DNA of 64,000 nt, from the NCBI GenBank assembly GCA_030737835.1, contig CM060848.1:17833309-17897308 (forward strand), in the 5' to 3' direction. Below, piece after piece: positions 47,665 through 61,470 of this stretch. Made by a program: the position numbers and the translations under genes. The notes beneath the pieces are model-generated. The model did not search any database, was not told the DNA's origin, and saw only the letters and a list, made by a program, of their open reading frames with translations. The DNA comes from Acorus gramineus. Taxonomy: Eukaryota > Streptophyta > Magnoliopsida > Acorales > Acoraceae. Numbering within the stretch: the first letter of the stretch is position 1; every line of letters begins with the position of its first letter.

Positions 47665-50600
47665 ATGGGTTTCATATCAAGGAAGGTTATTCCTGCGTGT
47701 GGGAACATGTGTGTTTGCTGCCCTGCGCTAAGACCGAGTTCTCAGCATCCCGTCAAGCGATACAAGAAATATCTTGCTGAAATCTTCCCCAAAACACTTG
47801 TAAGTGCTCCATGACTTGGGAGATTTTAAGGTGTTTCTTTGTGGTGTTTTTTAATTTACTATATGGCTTCTTTTGCTCAATGTAGCATAGTTTATTGATG
47901 TATGCACCCTCATTTGCTGTTCGAGTTGAAGTATTATCTTGGGCATCCATTCCCCCTTTTTTTTTGTAAAAAAATCCAATTCACTCAAGTCACACAATGC
48001 GGTCAAGACCTTCCTCTGCTTGCCTTGCTGTGGATGTTCATTAAATGAATGTTATGGTTAAGTATAGCCTCTCTAAAGTATAAGAATTTTGGTTTTCGAA
48101 ATGGAAGGGGTGATTATCTGTGGATGAATGACATGCCGGGCCTAAACATAGATTTTATGTTCTCCTTGGCTTTCCAACATGACCCGTCATATTATAAGTT
48201 GCTGAAATTGGATCACTGTCATTTATTGGAGGACCAAAGGCACATTTATCTACACACTTAATTTTACTTGCCATGGTTTTTTTCTTCTTAGTTTCTGCTG
48301 GACTAAAATGTCTGTTTGAACTCAAAAGATTTAGAAGCCTATTGCACATTTCTTTTATTTTCTTTATATCTTTTGTTCTCTATTTGTGGAGATAAACTGG
48401 GTGTTGCCACTGTAAATACATTGCAAAATTAAGGGGTACAACATTGGTGTATTAAAAGAAGTACATGGTTACACGTGCTGTTCTCTTTTGCAGGAAGGTC
48501 CTCCAAATGATCGAAAAATCATAAAGCTGTGCGAATATGCTGCAAAGAACCCATTTCGTATCCCCAAGGTCCTGACTTGGAAACTTAGGTTCTTAATTTT
48601 TTTTCTAGTTCAATTTAAATATTAATGTAATTGAATTCGGGACTTCTTTTTGTTGCAGATTGCCAAATATCTTGAGCAAAGGTGCTATAAAGAACTGCGA
48701 AGTGGGCACCTCGAGTCTATTAAAATTATTCATGAAGCATACAGTAAATTGCTTTGCATGTGTAAGGCACAGATGTAAGTGCTAAAGAGATATTTCTATG
48801 TATTGGATGATGACAGATTCCTAGCACGAATTTAATGGTCATGTGATACTTCTCTTATTGGAATTCTTGTGTCCAGTTTTCACTGGTTTCTCATTCTACT
48901 TCTTATCCTTCATGAAATTTCCTTGGTCCAGAATGCTTGTTCTAGTCATCTGCATCCTTTGCTATCTCTTTTTTTTTTTTTATTCAACACCAGATATGTG
49001 GCAAATCCATAAAGATCATTTTCTCATTGTTACAATCCATAATTATATGATGTTTTATTGCTGGATTTATGTTTCACCAGTCACCATGTACTTCATTGGC
49101 TCTCTAAATGGATCTTTATGTAAACTTGTTTGTTACCCTTTACTGTAGTCTGTCATATTATCTTCCTACACAATTTAAAGGTACTGACCTGTTTCAGCAG
49201 CCTTCCGGGGAATTATGAATTTCCAATACATTTTCCACATATCATGGGTATCCGAAACTTGAAAGTTCACTGGATATTACTCCATTCTACTGAGCTTTCT
49301 CCCTCTTTTCAAGGGTCAGCTTCATTGAATGAAAAATAGCATGATCTAGCATTACTTCACAATTGGATCTTAATGTAACAGCAACCCTCTTCACTCATAT
49401 AGAGTTTCTGGGAGGCCATCTTCCTACACAATTTATATAGCTGGACTTGCCACCAAATGTTCCCCATAATCGTAGGAGTGTTCACTCCTAATATCATCTT
49501 GAGACAATCTCTAACGGTAGAATAAGTGTGTTCACTCCTAATATCATCCTGACCTAAACTCCTGATCGAAGTTCCTTTTATTTGTCTCATTTCCATCTTT
49601 TCTACTCATGTTGAGATTGATGATCTAAGTTTTCTTGTATAAGTCACCATTATTAGGATTAAGATGGTATATAATTATGGGGAGTGGCAATCCAAGGAAA
49701 TTGTTGGGAGTCGGGGAATGGGGGAAAAGATGCTCAACCCCTGTTTTCCATTTAAATATATGAGTTTTATGTAGTTTCTAATGTTTGAGATCTTTCTTTT
49801 ATTTGATGGAATGCATTTTCATGGCACAGGGCATATTTTGCTGAAAGTCTCTTGAATGTCGTCATTGAGCTTCTAGATGACAAGAGGCATGACGACATAC
49901 GGACTCTTGGATGCCAAACACTGACAAGATTTATATACAGTCAGGTGAGATTATGAATGCACACTTTTCTTGTCCTAAACAATCATTATACCACCAACTT
50001 AAAATTTCTCTCTTAAAATCTTCATTTTCTTTCTACCATTGCTTGTAATTTGTGGTCACACACATTTGCAGCCATTTACATATATTGAACCATTGAACAT
50101 ATTCTGTTTTGGGCATGAAACATGAATTATATGATTTGAGATCAGTTATAATGAGGCTTGATGTACAGTGAGAAATTCCATCTGGAGATTTTTCGAAATT
50201 CAAAGTTATCATTTTCAGGATGAATGATTTGTCCAAAGACATGGAAGTTTTCTTGAGGCCAGGTCATTCTGTTTATAGACATCTAATGTGGATGCCAGGA
50301 TATTGGATTGAACAAAAAGTTCCTATAGTCACTTTCTTAGCGCAAGAAGTTCCAGATTAATTTGAATTCTGGTTTTTTATGGTGTAATCAGCCTAAATGA
50401 ACACTGTCTTGGGGAGCTGTGTCTCGTGATACCTCTAGAAAATAGATAGGGATGATCAGTTTAGTTATTTTTCATTATCATGTTTGTGCTAGATTGCTGC
50501 AATTTCATTTATTTGAAAAGAGTTGACCTGATGATGAGCCTGTGTGTTATCTTTTTTTATTTTTTTATTTTTAAAGCTTATCAAAAGCTTGCTTGGATTT

Positions 50601-53600
50601 TTACTGATACTGTACCCCATTTCCTTTATTAAGAAACTGGTGGTAGGTTCTCCCTTCCGTTTCTCCATTAAATTTTTTTTGAGAAGAATCGATTGAGCTT
50701 TCACATTTATCCTTGTCGTTGTGTTCTAATAAAAAAGATCATGTGAATTTCTGGGGGAACATCAAATAAACTATCTTGTATTCTTGTTCTTGACGCATAT
50801 ATGAATTTTGCTGCTTGACACTTTGTGCTGATCATCATGATGTCATCTTGTATTATGCTGATTATAATGTGAATCATTTAATTTAATAATGTATTGCTGC
50901 CTACTCAAAAAGTAATTTTGGTAAGCAAAATATTTTCGGTCAAATATTCTAGTTTTGATATGGCAATGCGTTTTTAATTGTTTTAAATTCCTAAATGGAC
51001 AGGGAGATAGAACCTACACTCACAATATTGAAAACTTGGCTCCCAAAGTATGTGCGCTGGCCTGTAAGGATGGGGAAGATCTTACCAAATCCAGTTTACG
51101 AGCAGCAGGCTTGCATTGTCTTTCAGCAATGGTAGTCTGTTTATTTTCCTGTTTTTTTATGGAAGCTGCATCTTGGCATGTTCCATTACACTTCATCCAC
51201 ATCTACTTAGGATGACTTGCTCCTCCTCCTGATCACTTGGCATATTGACTATTGTTTCTGCTACAGGTTTGGTTCATGGCTAGATTCTCTCACATTTTTG
51301 CTTATTTTGATGAAGTAAGTTCTCCTTGATCATCAATATCTTTCTTTAATTGTTCTAGGAAGTGGCTTTCGAAATAATCATCTCTCTGATACTTGCTAAA
51401 AATTGTGTTTGAGATCGCCTATTATCAGGAAGCCAGCAGCATCTACTAGTGACCTCAATTCAGGAAGTTTGAAATTGCTAGTAATTGATTTTTTTTTTAT
51501 TAATAATTACTGAAGACACGTTTTGTGTAATGCAATTTAGGTTCTGTTTGAGTTACTGGAGACTATCACCTCTGTGAGGAATATAAAACCAATGCAGCTG
51601 TTCTCCCATTAGTTTGGTCACCTGCTGAATTGTGTATTCTGGGAAAATTTCTCTTCATTTTTGCGATTCAGTTATTCATGGATGATATTAAAAGCTTTAC
51701 TCAATTGCCTAAAAGTGATATCATTATCCAACCATTAAAACCAAAGCAGAAACTTCTTAACACCTTGGATGTTGTTTACATTTTAAAGTTTGAGATAGTC
51801 TTCGATATATATTAAATGCCCATTTGTTTTCCAGATTGTGAAAGCCATTTTGGATAACTATGGAGTACATGATGATGTGGAAGATGACACTGAAAGAGTG
51901 GATTCACACCATCATTGGGTTGATGAAATAGTTCGATGTGAAACAAGAAGCCTTGTAGGTGTTGGTGATGGTGTCAGCCCAATGCACCTGGCTGTTAGAC
52001 CACGACCAGAGATAAAGGACATTTCTATGATGACAAGGTAGTATCAATGAATTAATTTCATCCAGTATTTTTATTCATTGCTAATTGTCATTCTAAAATA
52101 TTTTCTTTTATGAAAGAATTGTTTATCTATCACTACATTTTAAGCCAGATGGCTGTCTTGCTTTGTGTCACTGCAGAGAGGAGATTGAATTACCTAGAGT
52201 ATGGGCACAGATATGCATCCAGAAAATTGCAGAATTGGCCAAGGAAAGTACAACAATGCGTCGTCTATTGGAGCCTATGTTTTTGTACTTCGACGAGGGA
52301 AGACATTGGGCTTTTAAGGACGGTTTGGCTATGGTTGTCCTTTCTGATATGTCTTACTTGGTGGAGGGTTCAGGTATATCAATGCATTTCTTTGTTTTTT
52401 GTTTCATTTGGAGCTTTTAATTCTTATAATATTTATAATTGCTGCAAGAATTTTTCTTGTTCTTTTGATTTGGACCCACAACTCTGTGGAGGGCAAGAGA
52501 ATTTGCGACTGAGGTCATAGGTTCAAATCCTATGGTTTATCTAACAAAAATACTTAACATCATTAACATTCTTTGCAGTATTTTAAGTCATTGTGAATGG
52601 TTTACCTATTAAATCTAATATCATGCTTCTCATGCATTTTCAAAATTTTGTTAAAATTACACAATTGACACCAGTGTAACTGACTTCCTAAAGGCTGGGC
52701 AGATTGATTTTACATTGAGGATTTCTTGTTTCTGATGATTCTGGAGGAGGGTGGGTAGGAATTTGATCTGGTTTTTTGCTTGCCATATATTGGCTTTAAA
52801 TATTAGTTGCTTTACATACGTTTTTGGGATATTTTAATTTATCCACATTTGAACAATCCTGCGCCAGTCGCCACTTTTGTAAGATTTGAGAAACTTTTTG
52901 AAATTTATTGTAATTTAAAGCTATGGAATATAAGGGGTTTGATCTCTATTTTGTCTTTACTACTTTTGGCAATGTTGATTCTTGATTTGTATCATAGTCC
53001 TATTTTTCTAATTACTAATACTTGCAGGGATTGAGCAATCGATATTAGGCTGTGTCATCCGCCATCTGGACCATAAAAATGTTGTGCTTGATCCTCAAGT
53101 TAAGTCCGATATTGTACAGATTGCTACTGCTTTGGTTCGACAGCTGAACACACAAGCTGCTGTTGATGTTGGAATTATCAGAGACTTGTGCCGGCATTTG
53201 ACAAAAAGTCTACAAGCAACAGTTGATGTAGTTGGACATCAAGAATCAAATTGGAATATCATGCTGCAAAATTCTATTGAGAGCTGCTTATTGGAGATAT
53301 CTAGGCAGGTTGGTTTCTATTACTGGTCCTTATTTTATTGAAACTCATCGAGATTATATATTTTTATTGGATGTGGGCAATATCATCATTCACGAAGATA
53401 TACCTGATATCCAAGAGGCTTCTCTTCCCATTACAGTAAAAATAAAAAAATCTTAAAGAATCATGATTAAACATTTAAGAATGTCTTCCCTCCTTTTGAC
53501 ATGAATAGTAAAACAGTTTATGTTTGTGGGGATGCTTCCTGTATGCACTTACTGAATACTAGATGTTTCTCTTTTGAGATATTTTATAGGGCCTAAGTAC

Positions 53601-56600
53601 CCTCTTATAAGAAAGACCATCACCGGAGAGTTCTTGTATGTAGTGGGGTGACGGGAAGGGAGAGACTGAATACGGTCCTAATGTTTGACAATTTTTTTTG
53701 GCCAAGTGACTAATCTCAAGACTAAAATCCATGATTTTGTCATGTTAGCCCAGGCACTTTACCATTGCTTTAACAATGTTGACTAAATTATTTACCATAA
53801 TTCGAGTACTTTATAATTATCTTCTTACAAAATGACGTGTAATACAATATTGAAGAGACATTACTTCAACATTAAAGTTCTTTATTATTTCTTGCTTTCA
53901 ATTTATCTTATTGTTCTTATCTCTTTCAGATTGGTGATGCACGACCACTGCTTGACATGATGATGATAACGCTGGAGAAATTGCCGTCTGTTGTGGTTGT
54001 TGCGAGGGCAACAATTGAATCACTGCTGATCCTTGCTCATACTATTTCCTTTACATTTGCCAGTTCAAATACACAGCAGGTAGATTGAAATTTTAGTTAT
54101 CTGTCTCCTCTCTTGCCATCTGAACTACTTGGTAAGGACAATGAAACCATGCAGTTGTATCTTAAATACAATCATTCTAATCATCTTCGTATCCTTGGTG
54201 AAATTAATCAATCTTCATGTATGTGGTATGCTTTGCGTGCATGTTCTTGTCTTTGTGTAACTATCATGTTTGCAATGAAAAACTGAACTGAATAATTGCT
54301 ATAATAAATATTTATTGAGATACCTAACCTAGAAGATTATAGAGGTTCTGTATCTTTATTCTTTCTCTTTTATGCGTGTTACATTTTTGGGATGGTGAAG
54401 AGAAGGTCAAACTTGCCACCTGGAGGTCAGCTAATCTGCTATCTGGAGGTTCATTATGCTTAAATAAATCCAATCTTATATATATTCCACCGGTCATCTA
54501 AATTGCATTCTGAATCAAGAATGGTCATTTTCTCTCTCTTTCTAAAGGGATTTTCAAAATCAAAGAGATTGAAATTGATAGTAAGCTCCAATAGGTCAAA
54601 CTGTGCTAGATGTGCATAAAGATTCATACTTTCATCAATGTTCTCCCTCAAAAATGGCTAATTATTTATCCACTATTTGTTTGGATTGCGGATGCTGTTT
54701 TTAACATGCAGGTTTCAAATTATTTTTTCTTCTTTCTGTATAGGTCTTTCCGGAGGCACTTCTTCTCCAGCTTCTGAAGGCCATGGTGCATCCAGATGTT
54801 GAAACACGTATAGGAGCTCACAGGATATTTTCTGTTCTTCTCGTTCCATATGCCAACAATGCTAGACATGGTGCTCCTTTTCAGCTGGAGTATTTGAATG
54901 AAACAAGGAGGTGGCAGTCGAAAACAGCATCTGTTTTTGCTTCTGCTTCTGCTTTACTTGCAAAACTTCGCCGGGAAAAGGAAGGTCTGAAGACAGATAA
55001 GCCTATGGATGATACTCGGGATGAATTCAAGGATAGTGAGGTGATTGATGAAGAACTGAAACATGGATGGGCCCGCAAAACTTCCCCAAACCTGTATTTA
55101 AATTGCCTCGTCATTGATCGAACTGCTTGTTCCACAACATCTATGGACACAGTAAGTGCTTCACATATTTCATATTTTTCAAGGAAGTAGCAACTGTTAT
55201 ATTGAGAACTAATCTCCTAATGGGCGAGCATGAACATCTGTTGCATCAGAAAATTAAATTTGTGCTCCACATTGACGTTATACCATTGGTTCTTTTAATT
55301 GAAAAGATGTAAATTGTTTAATACGAGAGATTTTTTTTTTTGGTTACAGGAGACAAATATTGTTATATTAAGTGAAGATCAGATAGCGCAATTACTTTCT
55401 TCTTTCTGGGTACAAGCAAATCTTCCTGACAATTTGCCAGGAAATTTTCAAGCTATAGCTCATTCATTCAGTTTGACTCTCATTTCTTCACGAATGAAGG
55501 TGAGATTGCATGATTTTTATTGATATGTTTTCAATTGGCACCTGCTGTTAATTTAAAGTTGTAGAAAAATTATTCTCATATAGATAGTTTCATTACAGTA
55601 GTTTGTCCAATTCATACACACAGTTATTACCTTATCTGATGACCTTCTAAACTTTTTACATACCTATCACAACTGCTCAGAAGCAATTTATCAGAGGCAT
55701 TGCTATCAGTAAATTGTTTCCCACACTTCAAAACTGCAATTCATTGACGCTTACTTCCTGTAATACTGTGCTCTCTATTTTTCTCAAATTTTCTCAACAT
55801 AATTCTGCAAACCTTTGTAAATTTCTATTGTGTATTTTGTATTTACAGATAAAAAACATTTATGTGAGAAACATTGCAGTCTGCTGTCTACAAATTATAA
55901 TGTATTAAGGTTCCTTTAAAACTCCTTTATCATGATATCGTTAGTCTTGATATTATTTTTTGCTTTAACTTATATTGAATTGGCAATAAAGGTTATTATC
56001 AATTTAAATGTTACATCATTGATGAATATTTTCCTATGCTAGCAGCTTGGTCAGCTTTTTAAAATTTCAAATAGGTTTATCCTTATAGTAGCCTGTTGAC
56101 CGTAAGTTTAATAGGCAATTTTCGTGTAATTGAAGTCTAGGATTTTTTATATGTTCATCTGGCCATAATACCATACTACTGATCTTGATTTTGACAGAAT
56201 CTGGTTGATAGCATTTTGATGCGCTCCTTTCAGCTTCCTTTGTCTCTCAAAAATGTAGCCCTGGATTCTCAAGGTACCAAAAGGTTTATGAATCTGCATC
56301 ATTTATTCTTTTAACAACCTGAATGGTCAAGAAGACTTGGAATCCAATATTAATAATTTTAAGTAACATCTATAATGTGCTTATAAATCGGAGGTCATGG
56401 GAAAATCTTGACAGGAAAACTGCCTCCATCAGTCCAGAGATCTCTTTTTGCAATGGCAACTGCCATGTTAGCATTTGCGGGAAGGTTCTACAATATTTCT
56501 GAGTTGAATCATTCACTTAACTCATTGATCCCTCATGAAGTAAGTTTTTCAGAAAACCAATCTTCCCTTCCCTGATCGTCTATGTAGCAGACAGTTAGTT

Positions 56601-59361
56601 GTAATCTCATTTTACTATTGAACTGACATAAACAAGTTTTTGTTTCTAACACAGGTAGATCCGTATCTCCATGTTAGCAATGACATGCAACTACATATAA
56701 AACCTCAGGTAGATGTAAGGGAGTATGGATCCCTCTCTGACCAACAATCAGCCTCATCCACACTCTCTGAACTTAGAAAGGCAGCATGTGAATCAGATCA
56801 GAATTTACAGGATATTATAGTTCAAGGCCTTGCTAACATATTAGATGTATGTATTTTGACATATATGCTGATGTTCTTTTCATAACATTTCAAGATTTAA
56901 ACTCATTGTTCTTTCACCTGTTCTCAGCTGGACATGGATGACACAGCCAAGCTGCTTTCAGAAGAATTCGTTCCTGATGACCGATTTATGTTGTGTCATC
57001 AGTCAGTACTCAAATTGGACCATGTTCAATCTATGGTGCTTTGTAGAGAGTCCCATTTTTGTGATCTGGTATGTTGGTTAAGTCAAAGGAAGTTTCGTGA
57101 ATTCTCATTAAGGAAGTTTCACGTTGATGGTAGAAGGGATATATGTGGCCTCATCTCAATATTTTAAGTGATATTAATCATATACTATTCTGTATAAAAC
57201 ATACATTATCATGTGTATTTTCTGAAAGAATTTTCAAATGCCACCATAAGTGCGTAACATTTAAATGTGTTCATTAGTTCCAGCATCAAGCAATTGGGTC
57301 AGTCTGAAAAAATGGACATCTCACTTTGCATTTCTGTACAGTTTCTCTGTTAGAAGATATAGGTCAAATTCACAGAAATGAAATTTTTTCCCTCTAGAAA
57401 ATAACAAAAAAGAGAAAACAAAGGATTGGTTAGCACTTCAAGTGTCATTTGTACATATCAAGTGTCATTTGTACACATGGGATAATTCCATCCTAAATAT
57501 TTTTTATGTGTGCATCTCTCCTCCCTTCAATAAATCTCAGATATCTAGATGGGCTTTGATTTCTTTCAATAGGATTTTCAGAGGTCTGCTTCAACAGATG
57601 ATGACACAGCCAGCGAATCTTCCGTTACTGAGATCCCTCAGTGCATTAACAAGCTGCCTGGTTCGCTGCCCTTGACCCACATTATAAGTGTTGGGCAACT
57701 GCTAGAATCGGTACTCTCTCTCTCTCTCTCCCCCTCTCCCGCTCTCTCCCCATTATCCATTTTTACATTAGAAAATTTTGCAACATTTGTAAAAATGTAG
57801 AAGATGTATCATGTACTCTCATAGATACATTGCACTTGTTGGTTTGTCTTCCTATATGTGTTAGAAAATGTGCCATTAACAAGATGCTGTCTTAGGGTCC
57901 ATTTGGAAACACAGATTGAAAAGTAGCTTTTGGAATAAAGTTGCTTTTTAAGATGATTTTAGACCTTGACTTTTTTAAGATGTTTTTTTTTAATTCAGGA
58001 ATCAATATTTGAAAGGAGTTTAATGTTTGGCAGAGAAAGCTGCTTTTTAATTCAAAAAATCGATTCCGACCAAAAAGCGTTGTTTTTGAGCTTTTCAAAA
58101 CACAGATTTTGAGGAAAAAATTAAAAGGAATCCAGCTTCCGATTCTGTAAAAAGCTGCCCCGTTTGGCTGCACGATTTTAGCTTTTCAGCTTTTCAAAAA
58201 GCAAAAGCGCACCAAACGCGCAATCAAACGGGGCCTTAGACTTATACAATCCTATTATTATTCTAAATATTTCACAACAATTCAATTCAAGTACTCCCGA
58301 TGCAACACCAATTTTTTAGTGTATCTTCACCATTGATTATATGTATCATAGTCCATTTATTGGACGGTGGAGCAAATAGAATAAAGGATGGTCCTAGATC
58401 CGCTTCTTTGGTGCCCATTTCTATTGTAAAACTTTAGTTACTGTAAGATCATGTTTATCAGATGGTCCTAGATTAAAGGATCTGTAGTTTATAGCCTAAA
58501 GGACAGCCAGAGGATCGTTTCTACTATTCTCATTCAACATTCAATCAATATGATTTTTCTATACTACTGTTTCCACAGTTTTTGTAACTTCATATCACCT
58601 GGTGTGATTAAATACCTTAAACCCTTGTTTGGTTCACATATAGTTTATCCTGACATAAACTAGTTATACAGAGATAGAAGAGAATTAGATGATTTTCTGT
58701 TTGGTATTTTTTGTGTCTTAAATCTTAATAGAATATAGTTTTGGATGGATAAGCAAGAATCATTTATGCCTGCCTTCCTGTCAGGTACAGTTATATGATG
58801 ATTTATTCTAACTTATCAAGGCATACCTATTACAATTTATCCATACTAAACAAACATAGATTTTTTTACAAGTTTATTCTTTCCTTATCCACCCTCTTAT
58901 TCTTGAAACAAACGGGGGCTAACTGAATGTGCATGTAAAACAGGCACTTCAGGTTGCTGGGCAGGTGGCTGGGACGTCAGTATCAACCTCACCACTCCCC
59001 TACAGCATGATGGCTAGCCAATGTGAGGCACATGGCTCTTGCACAAGGAAGAAGCTCTCAAGCTGGTTGGGCAGCAATCATGAGCCGATTGATGACAAGC
59101 TGTCAGTGACTTCACTGGTGCTGACCGAGGAGCATCCACCGGTTCGGAAGGTGCAGTTCTTTGATGACACGCTCACATTTTTTTTCTTCCGATTCTCTAT
59201 GCTTACTTGGATACGGTGGTTCTTTCTTTCTGCAGTTATACTTTGATAAGCAAGGCGAACCATGGAGGTCTCTGAAGCTGCCTCCAGCCAGCCCATTCGA
59301 CAACTTCTTGAAAGCCGTGACGGTAGGTAAGAACGAGTCTGCTTTTGCAGAAGAGCGCTAA
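47665..59361 (+). CDS. EFR3-like ARM-repeat protein (EFOP / SRL2 family)
   Basis: Plant EFR3 proteins anchor the phosphatidylinositol 4-kinase alpha complex at the plasma membrane; rice SEMI-ROLLED LEAF2 belongs here. Exons: 47665-47799, 48494-48568, 48659-48774, 49830-49944, 51003-51131, 51267-51314, 51835-52037, 52177-52373, 53028-53308, 53930-54079, 54744-55151, 55350-55499, 56198-56273, 56415-56539, 56655-56846, 56928-57068, 57573-57710, 58944-59150 and 59236-59361. They total 3012 nt, or 1003 residues, the family's usual length. The N-terminus (MGFISRKVIPACGNMCVCCP) carries the clustered cysteines that are palmitoylated in EFR3 proteins. It is followed by KRYKKYLAEIFPKTL and helical repeats (CEYAAKNPFRIPKIAKYLEQ, LGCQTLTRFIYSQ). 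The conserved C-terminus includes ISVGQLLESALQVAGQVAGT and LPPASPFDNFLKAV. All phases agree. Intron 17 holds two MITEs. Confidence 0.92.
57893..58238. mobile_element. hAT-like MITE in EFR3-like intron 17
   Basis: TAGGGTCCATTTGGAAACAC and, inverted, TAAGGCCCCGTTTGATTGCG bound about 346 bp that fold on themselves (AAAAGTAGCTTTT, AGCTTTTCAGCTTTTC). No coding frame. Confidence 0.65.
58621..58919. mobile_element. Tourist-like MITE in EFR3-like intron 17
   Basis: ACCCTTGTTTGGTTCA on the left and, inverted, GCCCCCGTTTGTTTCA on the right, with TAA on both sides (58618-58620 and 58920-58922), the 3-bp duplication of PIF/Harbinger elements. It ends only about 20 bases before the exon 18 acceptor. Confidence 0.65.
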
Positions 59362-60094
59362 TCGACAAGCTTATTGCCTGGTCTGTAAAGTTCTCTTGTC
59401 TTGAACAATTAGATGACTTGTAATTTGAATGCTCGTTGGGTAGGATATCAGATGTGGACCTAATCCAGCTAACACGAGGAGGTGTGATGACTAATGACTG
59501 TAAGTTTCAGTTTGATTTTGTGATGCTGTTCTTATGAGATGTTTTTGTTGTGGACAAGTATTAAAGGTAGAAGTATCTTAAATGAGAGGGTCTAATGGAA
59601 CATTTTGTTAATTATGTGCATAGGAGTTGGACTGCAGTAGTAGTATTAATGTATTCCATGTGTACTGTATTCAAAAACAGATATTGATATCTGGTATTCA
59701 TTTTCACGTCTTTGAAACAAATACAGATGCAACTGATAAAATGTACCCTAGTCATGACCTGTGTTTCATATGAAATCCAATATTGTTATTCAGAAGGTAA
59801 CTGTTGTGAATGTTACCAATATCGAAATCCATCACGCCAGATGTAGAATTTAGTTTTCATATGTTCTATATATCCATGTTTATAATTTTGTATTGGTTGA
59901 TTTTTAAAAATAAATCAATGAGTGCATTTATTTGAATATATATATGTTTAATTTTTTAAGGCAAATATTTCATTAGTTGAACTTATATCTCATTTCGTGA
60001 ACAAGGTATACTTTTTTTTGAGATAAAGTAGGCTATTAGAATGGAGAGAAAACCCAAAATGCATGTAGAAGCAAACATAAATAAGCCTCGTACA
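59362..60094. other. EFR3-like 3' UTR and intergenic DNA
   Basis: The first 250-350 bases are the expected 3' UTR. The rest is AT-rich with nothing recognised. Confidence 0.4.
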
Positions 60095-60102
60095 CCCACA
60101 GG

Positions 60103-60630
60103 TAGGCCTGTTAACGGGTTGACCCGGACCGGACATGAACTCGATCCGATAAAAGGCGTAAATATCTGACTCGAAGGATCTGACAATCAAAATGTGTCAG
60201 ATCTGGGTCCATCCAGACCCAATCTGTTGGACCCGATTGAGTCAATCTAAATATTATGTAATTTTTTTTATTTATGAACCAACTTAACACTCATAATTCA
60301 ACCAAACATTTATAACTAAATATTGAACAATCATTTAAAATTTTAAACATTTGAAATATTTTTACTAAAAACATAATAATCCAAATCGTATTCTAAATAT
60401 TCCCTCATAAAACATTTAAAAATCAAAATAGTGAAGAACTATTTATAATACATTAGACTCTATTAAAAAGAAAAAAAATGAAGCCATTGTAGGCCCTTGA
60501 AAAGTTTCTGAATTTCTCTTTGTCTGGCCTGAACTTGTTAATGGGTCGACCCGACCCGACCCGAGATCCGATATGAACCCGACCCAAAATACCCGACAAT
60601 TAAGTCCACCCCGACCCGTTGACAGGGCTA
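60103..60630. mobile_element. hAT MITE with 8-bp TSD
   Basis: The termini TAGGCCTGTTAACGGGTTGA and, inverted, TAGCCCTGTCAACGGGTCGG bound 528 bp. Flanking 8-mers are CCCACAGG (60095-60102) and CCCACAAG (60631-60638), one mismatch. The interior is AT-rich with GACCCGACCCG motifs near both ends. There is no transposase frame. Confidence 0.85.
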
Positions 60631-61240
60631 CCCACAAGCATATAGGATAAACTAAACCAAAATTGATCCATGAAGAAGGGACTGAGAGGTGCCTCCCCCC
60701 CCCCCTATATACATTATTTTTTAATGAAGTATATGCCTCATTGAATATCGATGTACTTCGCTTTAAAAAATAATAAAAAAATTCAGACTATTTGGGACTG
60801 AATGTGATGAGAGAGCTGAGCCTATCATTTTTCTCTTTTTTCTTTTACATATATGCTAGAATGTTATATGATTTGTTATACTAGAATGTTATATGATCTA
60901 TCTTCTTTTATATTATCTTTTTTGCCATGATTTTAATAAAAAAAAAAGTTATATTCAATCATTCTTACGGTTCAAAACTCAGATCAAACATGTTTTTATT
61001 TTTTAAAAAATAATAAAAATCATCTAATGGGGTATATGATTTGATAAAAAAATGTATGTCGTTCTATTTCTAGTTGAATGAATCCATTTTTAATAAGTGT
61101 AAAAAAATTTAACAATGCATGTACATCATCTGTTTCACTGAATTTTTAGATATATAGAATTGTATTTTGAATTGTAGAAAAAAAAAAATTGTATATAGCC
61201 CATTTAACAAATGTAAATACGCACACACACGTCATAAATA
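60631..61240. other. intergenic, AT-rich
   Basis: Contains a C10 run near 60697-60706 and AT-rich DNA with words similar to those near 23200-23380 (for example TTTAATGA(A/G)GTATATG), perhaps fragments of one old repeat. No gene. Confidence 0.35.
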
Positions 61241-61300
61241 CCGTGGGCTCGTTTGGGCCGGTCAATTCAATAGGGACATCCTCTGAGCCCATACCCCCTT
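61241..61300 (+). promoter_or_regulatory. site II cluster in the CLPP5 promoter
   Basis: TGGGCT at 61244-61249, TGGGCC at 61254-61259 and the reverse motif AGCCCA at 61286-61291 lie 180-230 bases upstream of the CLPP5 ATG. Such clusters bind TCP factors and are common in genes for organelle and ribosome proteins in growing tissue. A CT/CA-rich leader follows. Confidence 0.5.
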
Positions 61301-61470
61301 CTAAACCCACAACCCAGACCCGCCTGTCTTTTTTTATTTTTTGCTGGCTTGCTTGCGGAGTCGGGACACTTTCAGCGCCGCTACTCCGCCTCAAATTCGG
61401 ATAACCCTCCACCCCCCCAAACATACCCAAACATACGCACAGCGTCAACCAGAGAGTGAGAAAGCCAAAA

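Noticed and set aside
52490..52550. tRNA-like B box (GGTTCAAATCC) in EFR3-like intron 8
   Set aside because: The flanking arms do not form a cloverleaf acceptor stem and no good A box lies at the right spacing. It may be a chance match or a very old SINE scrap.
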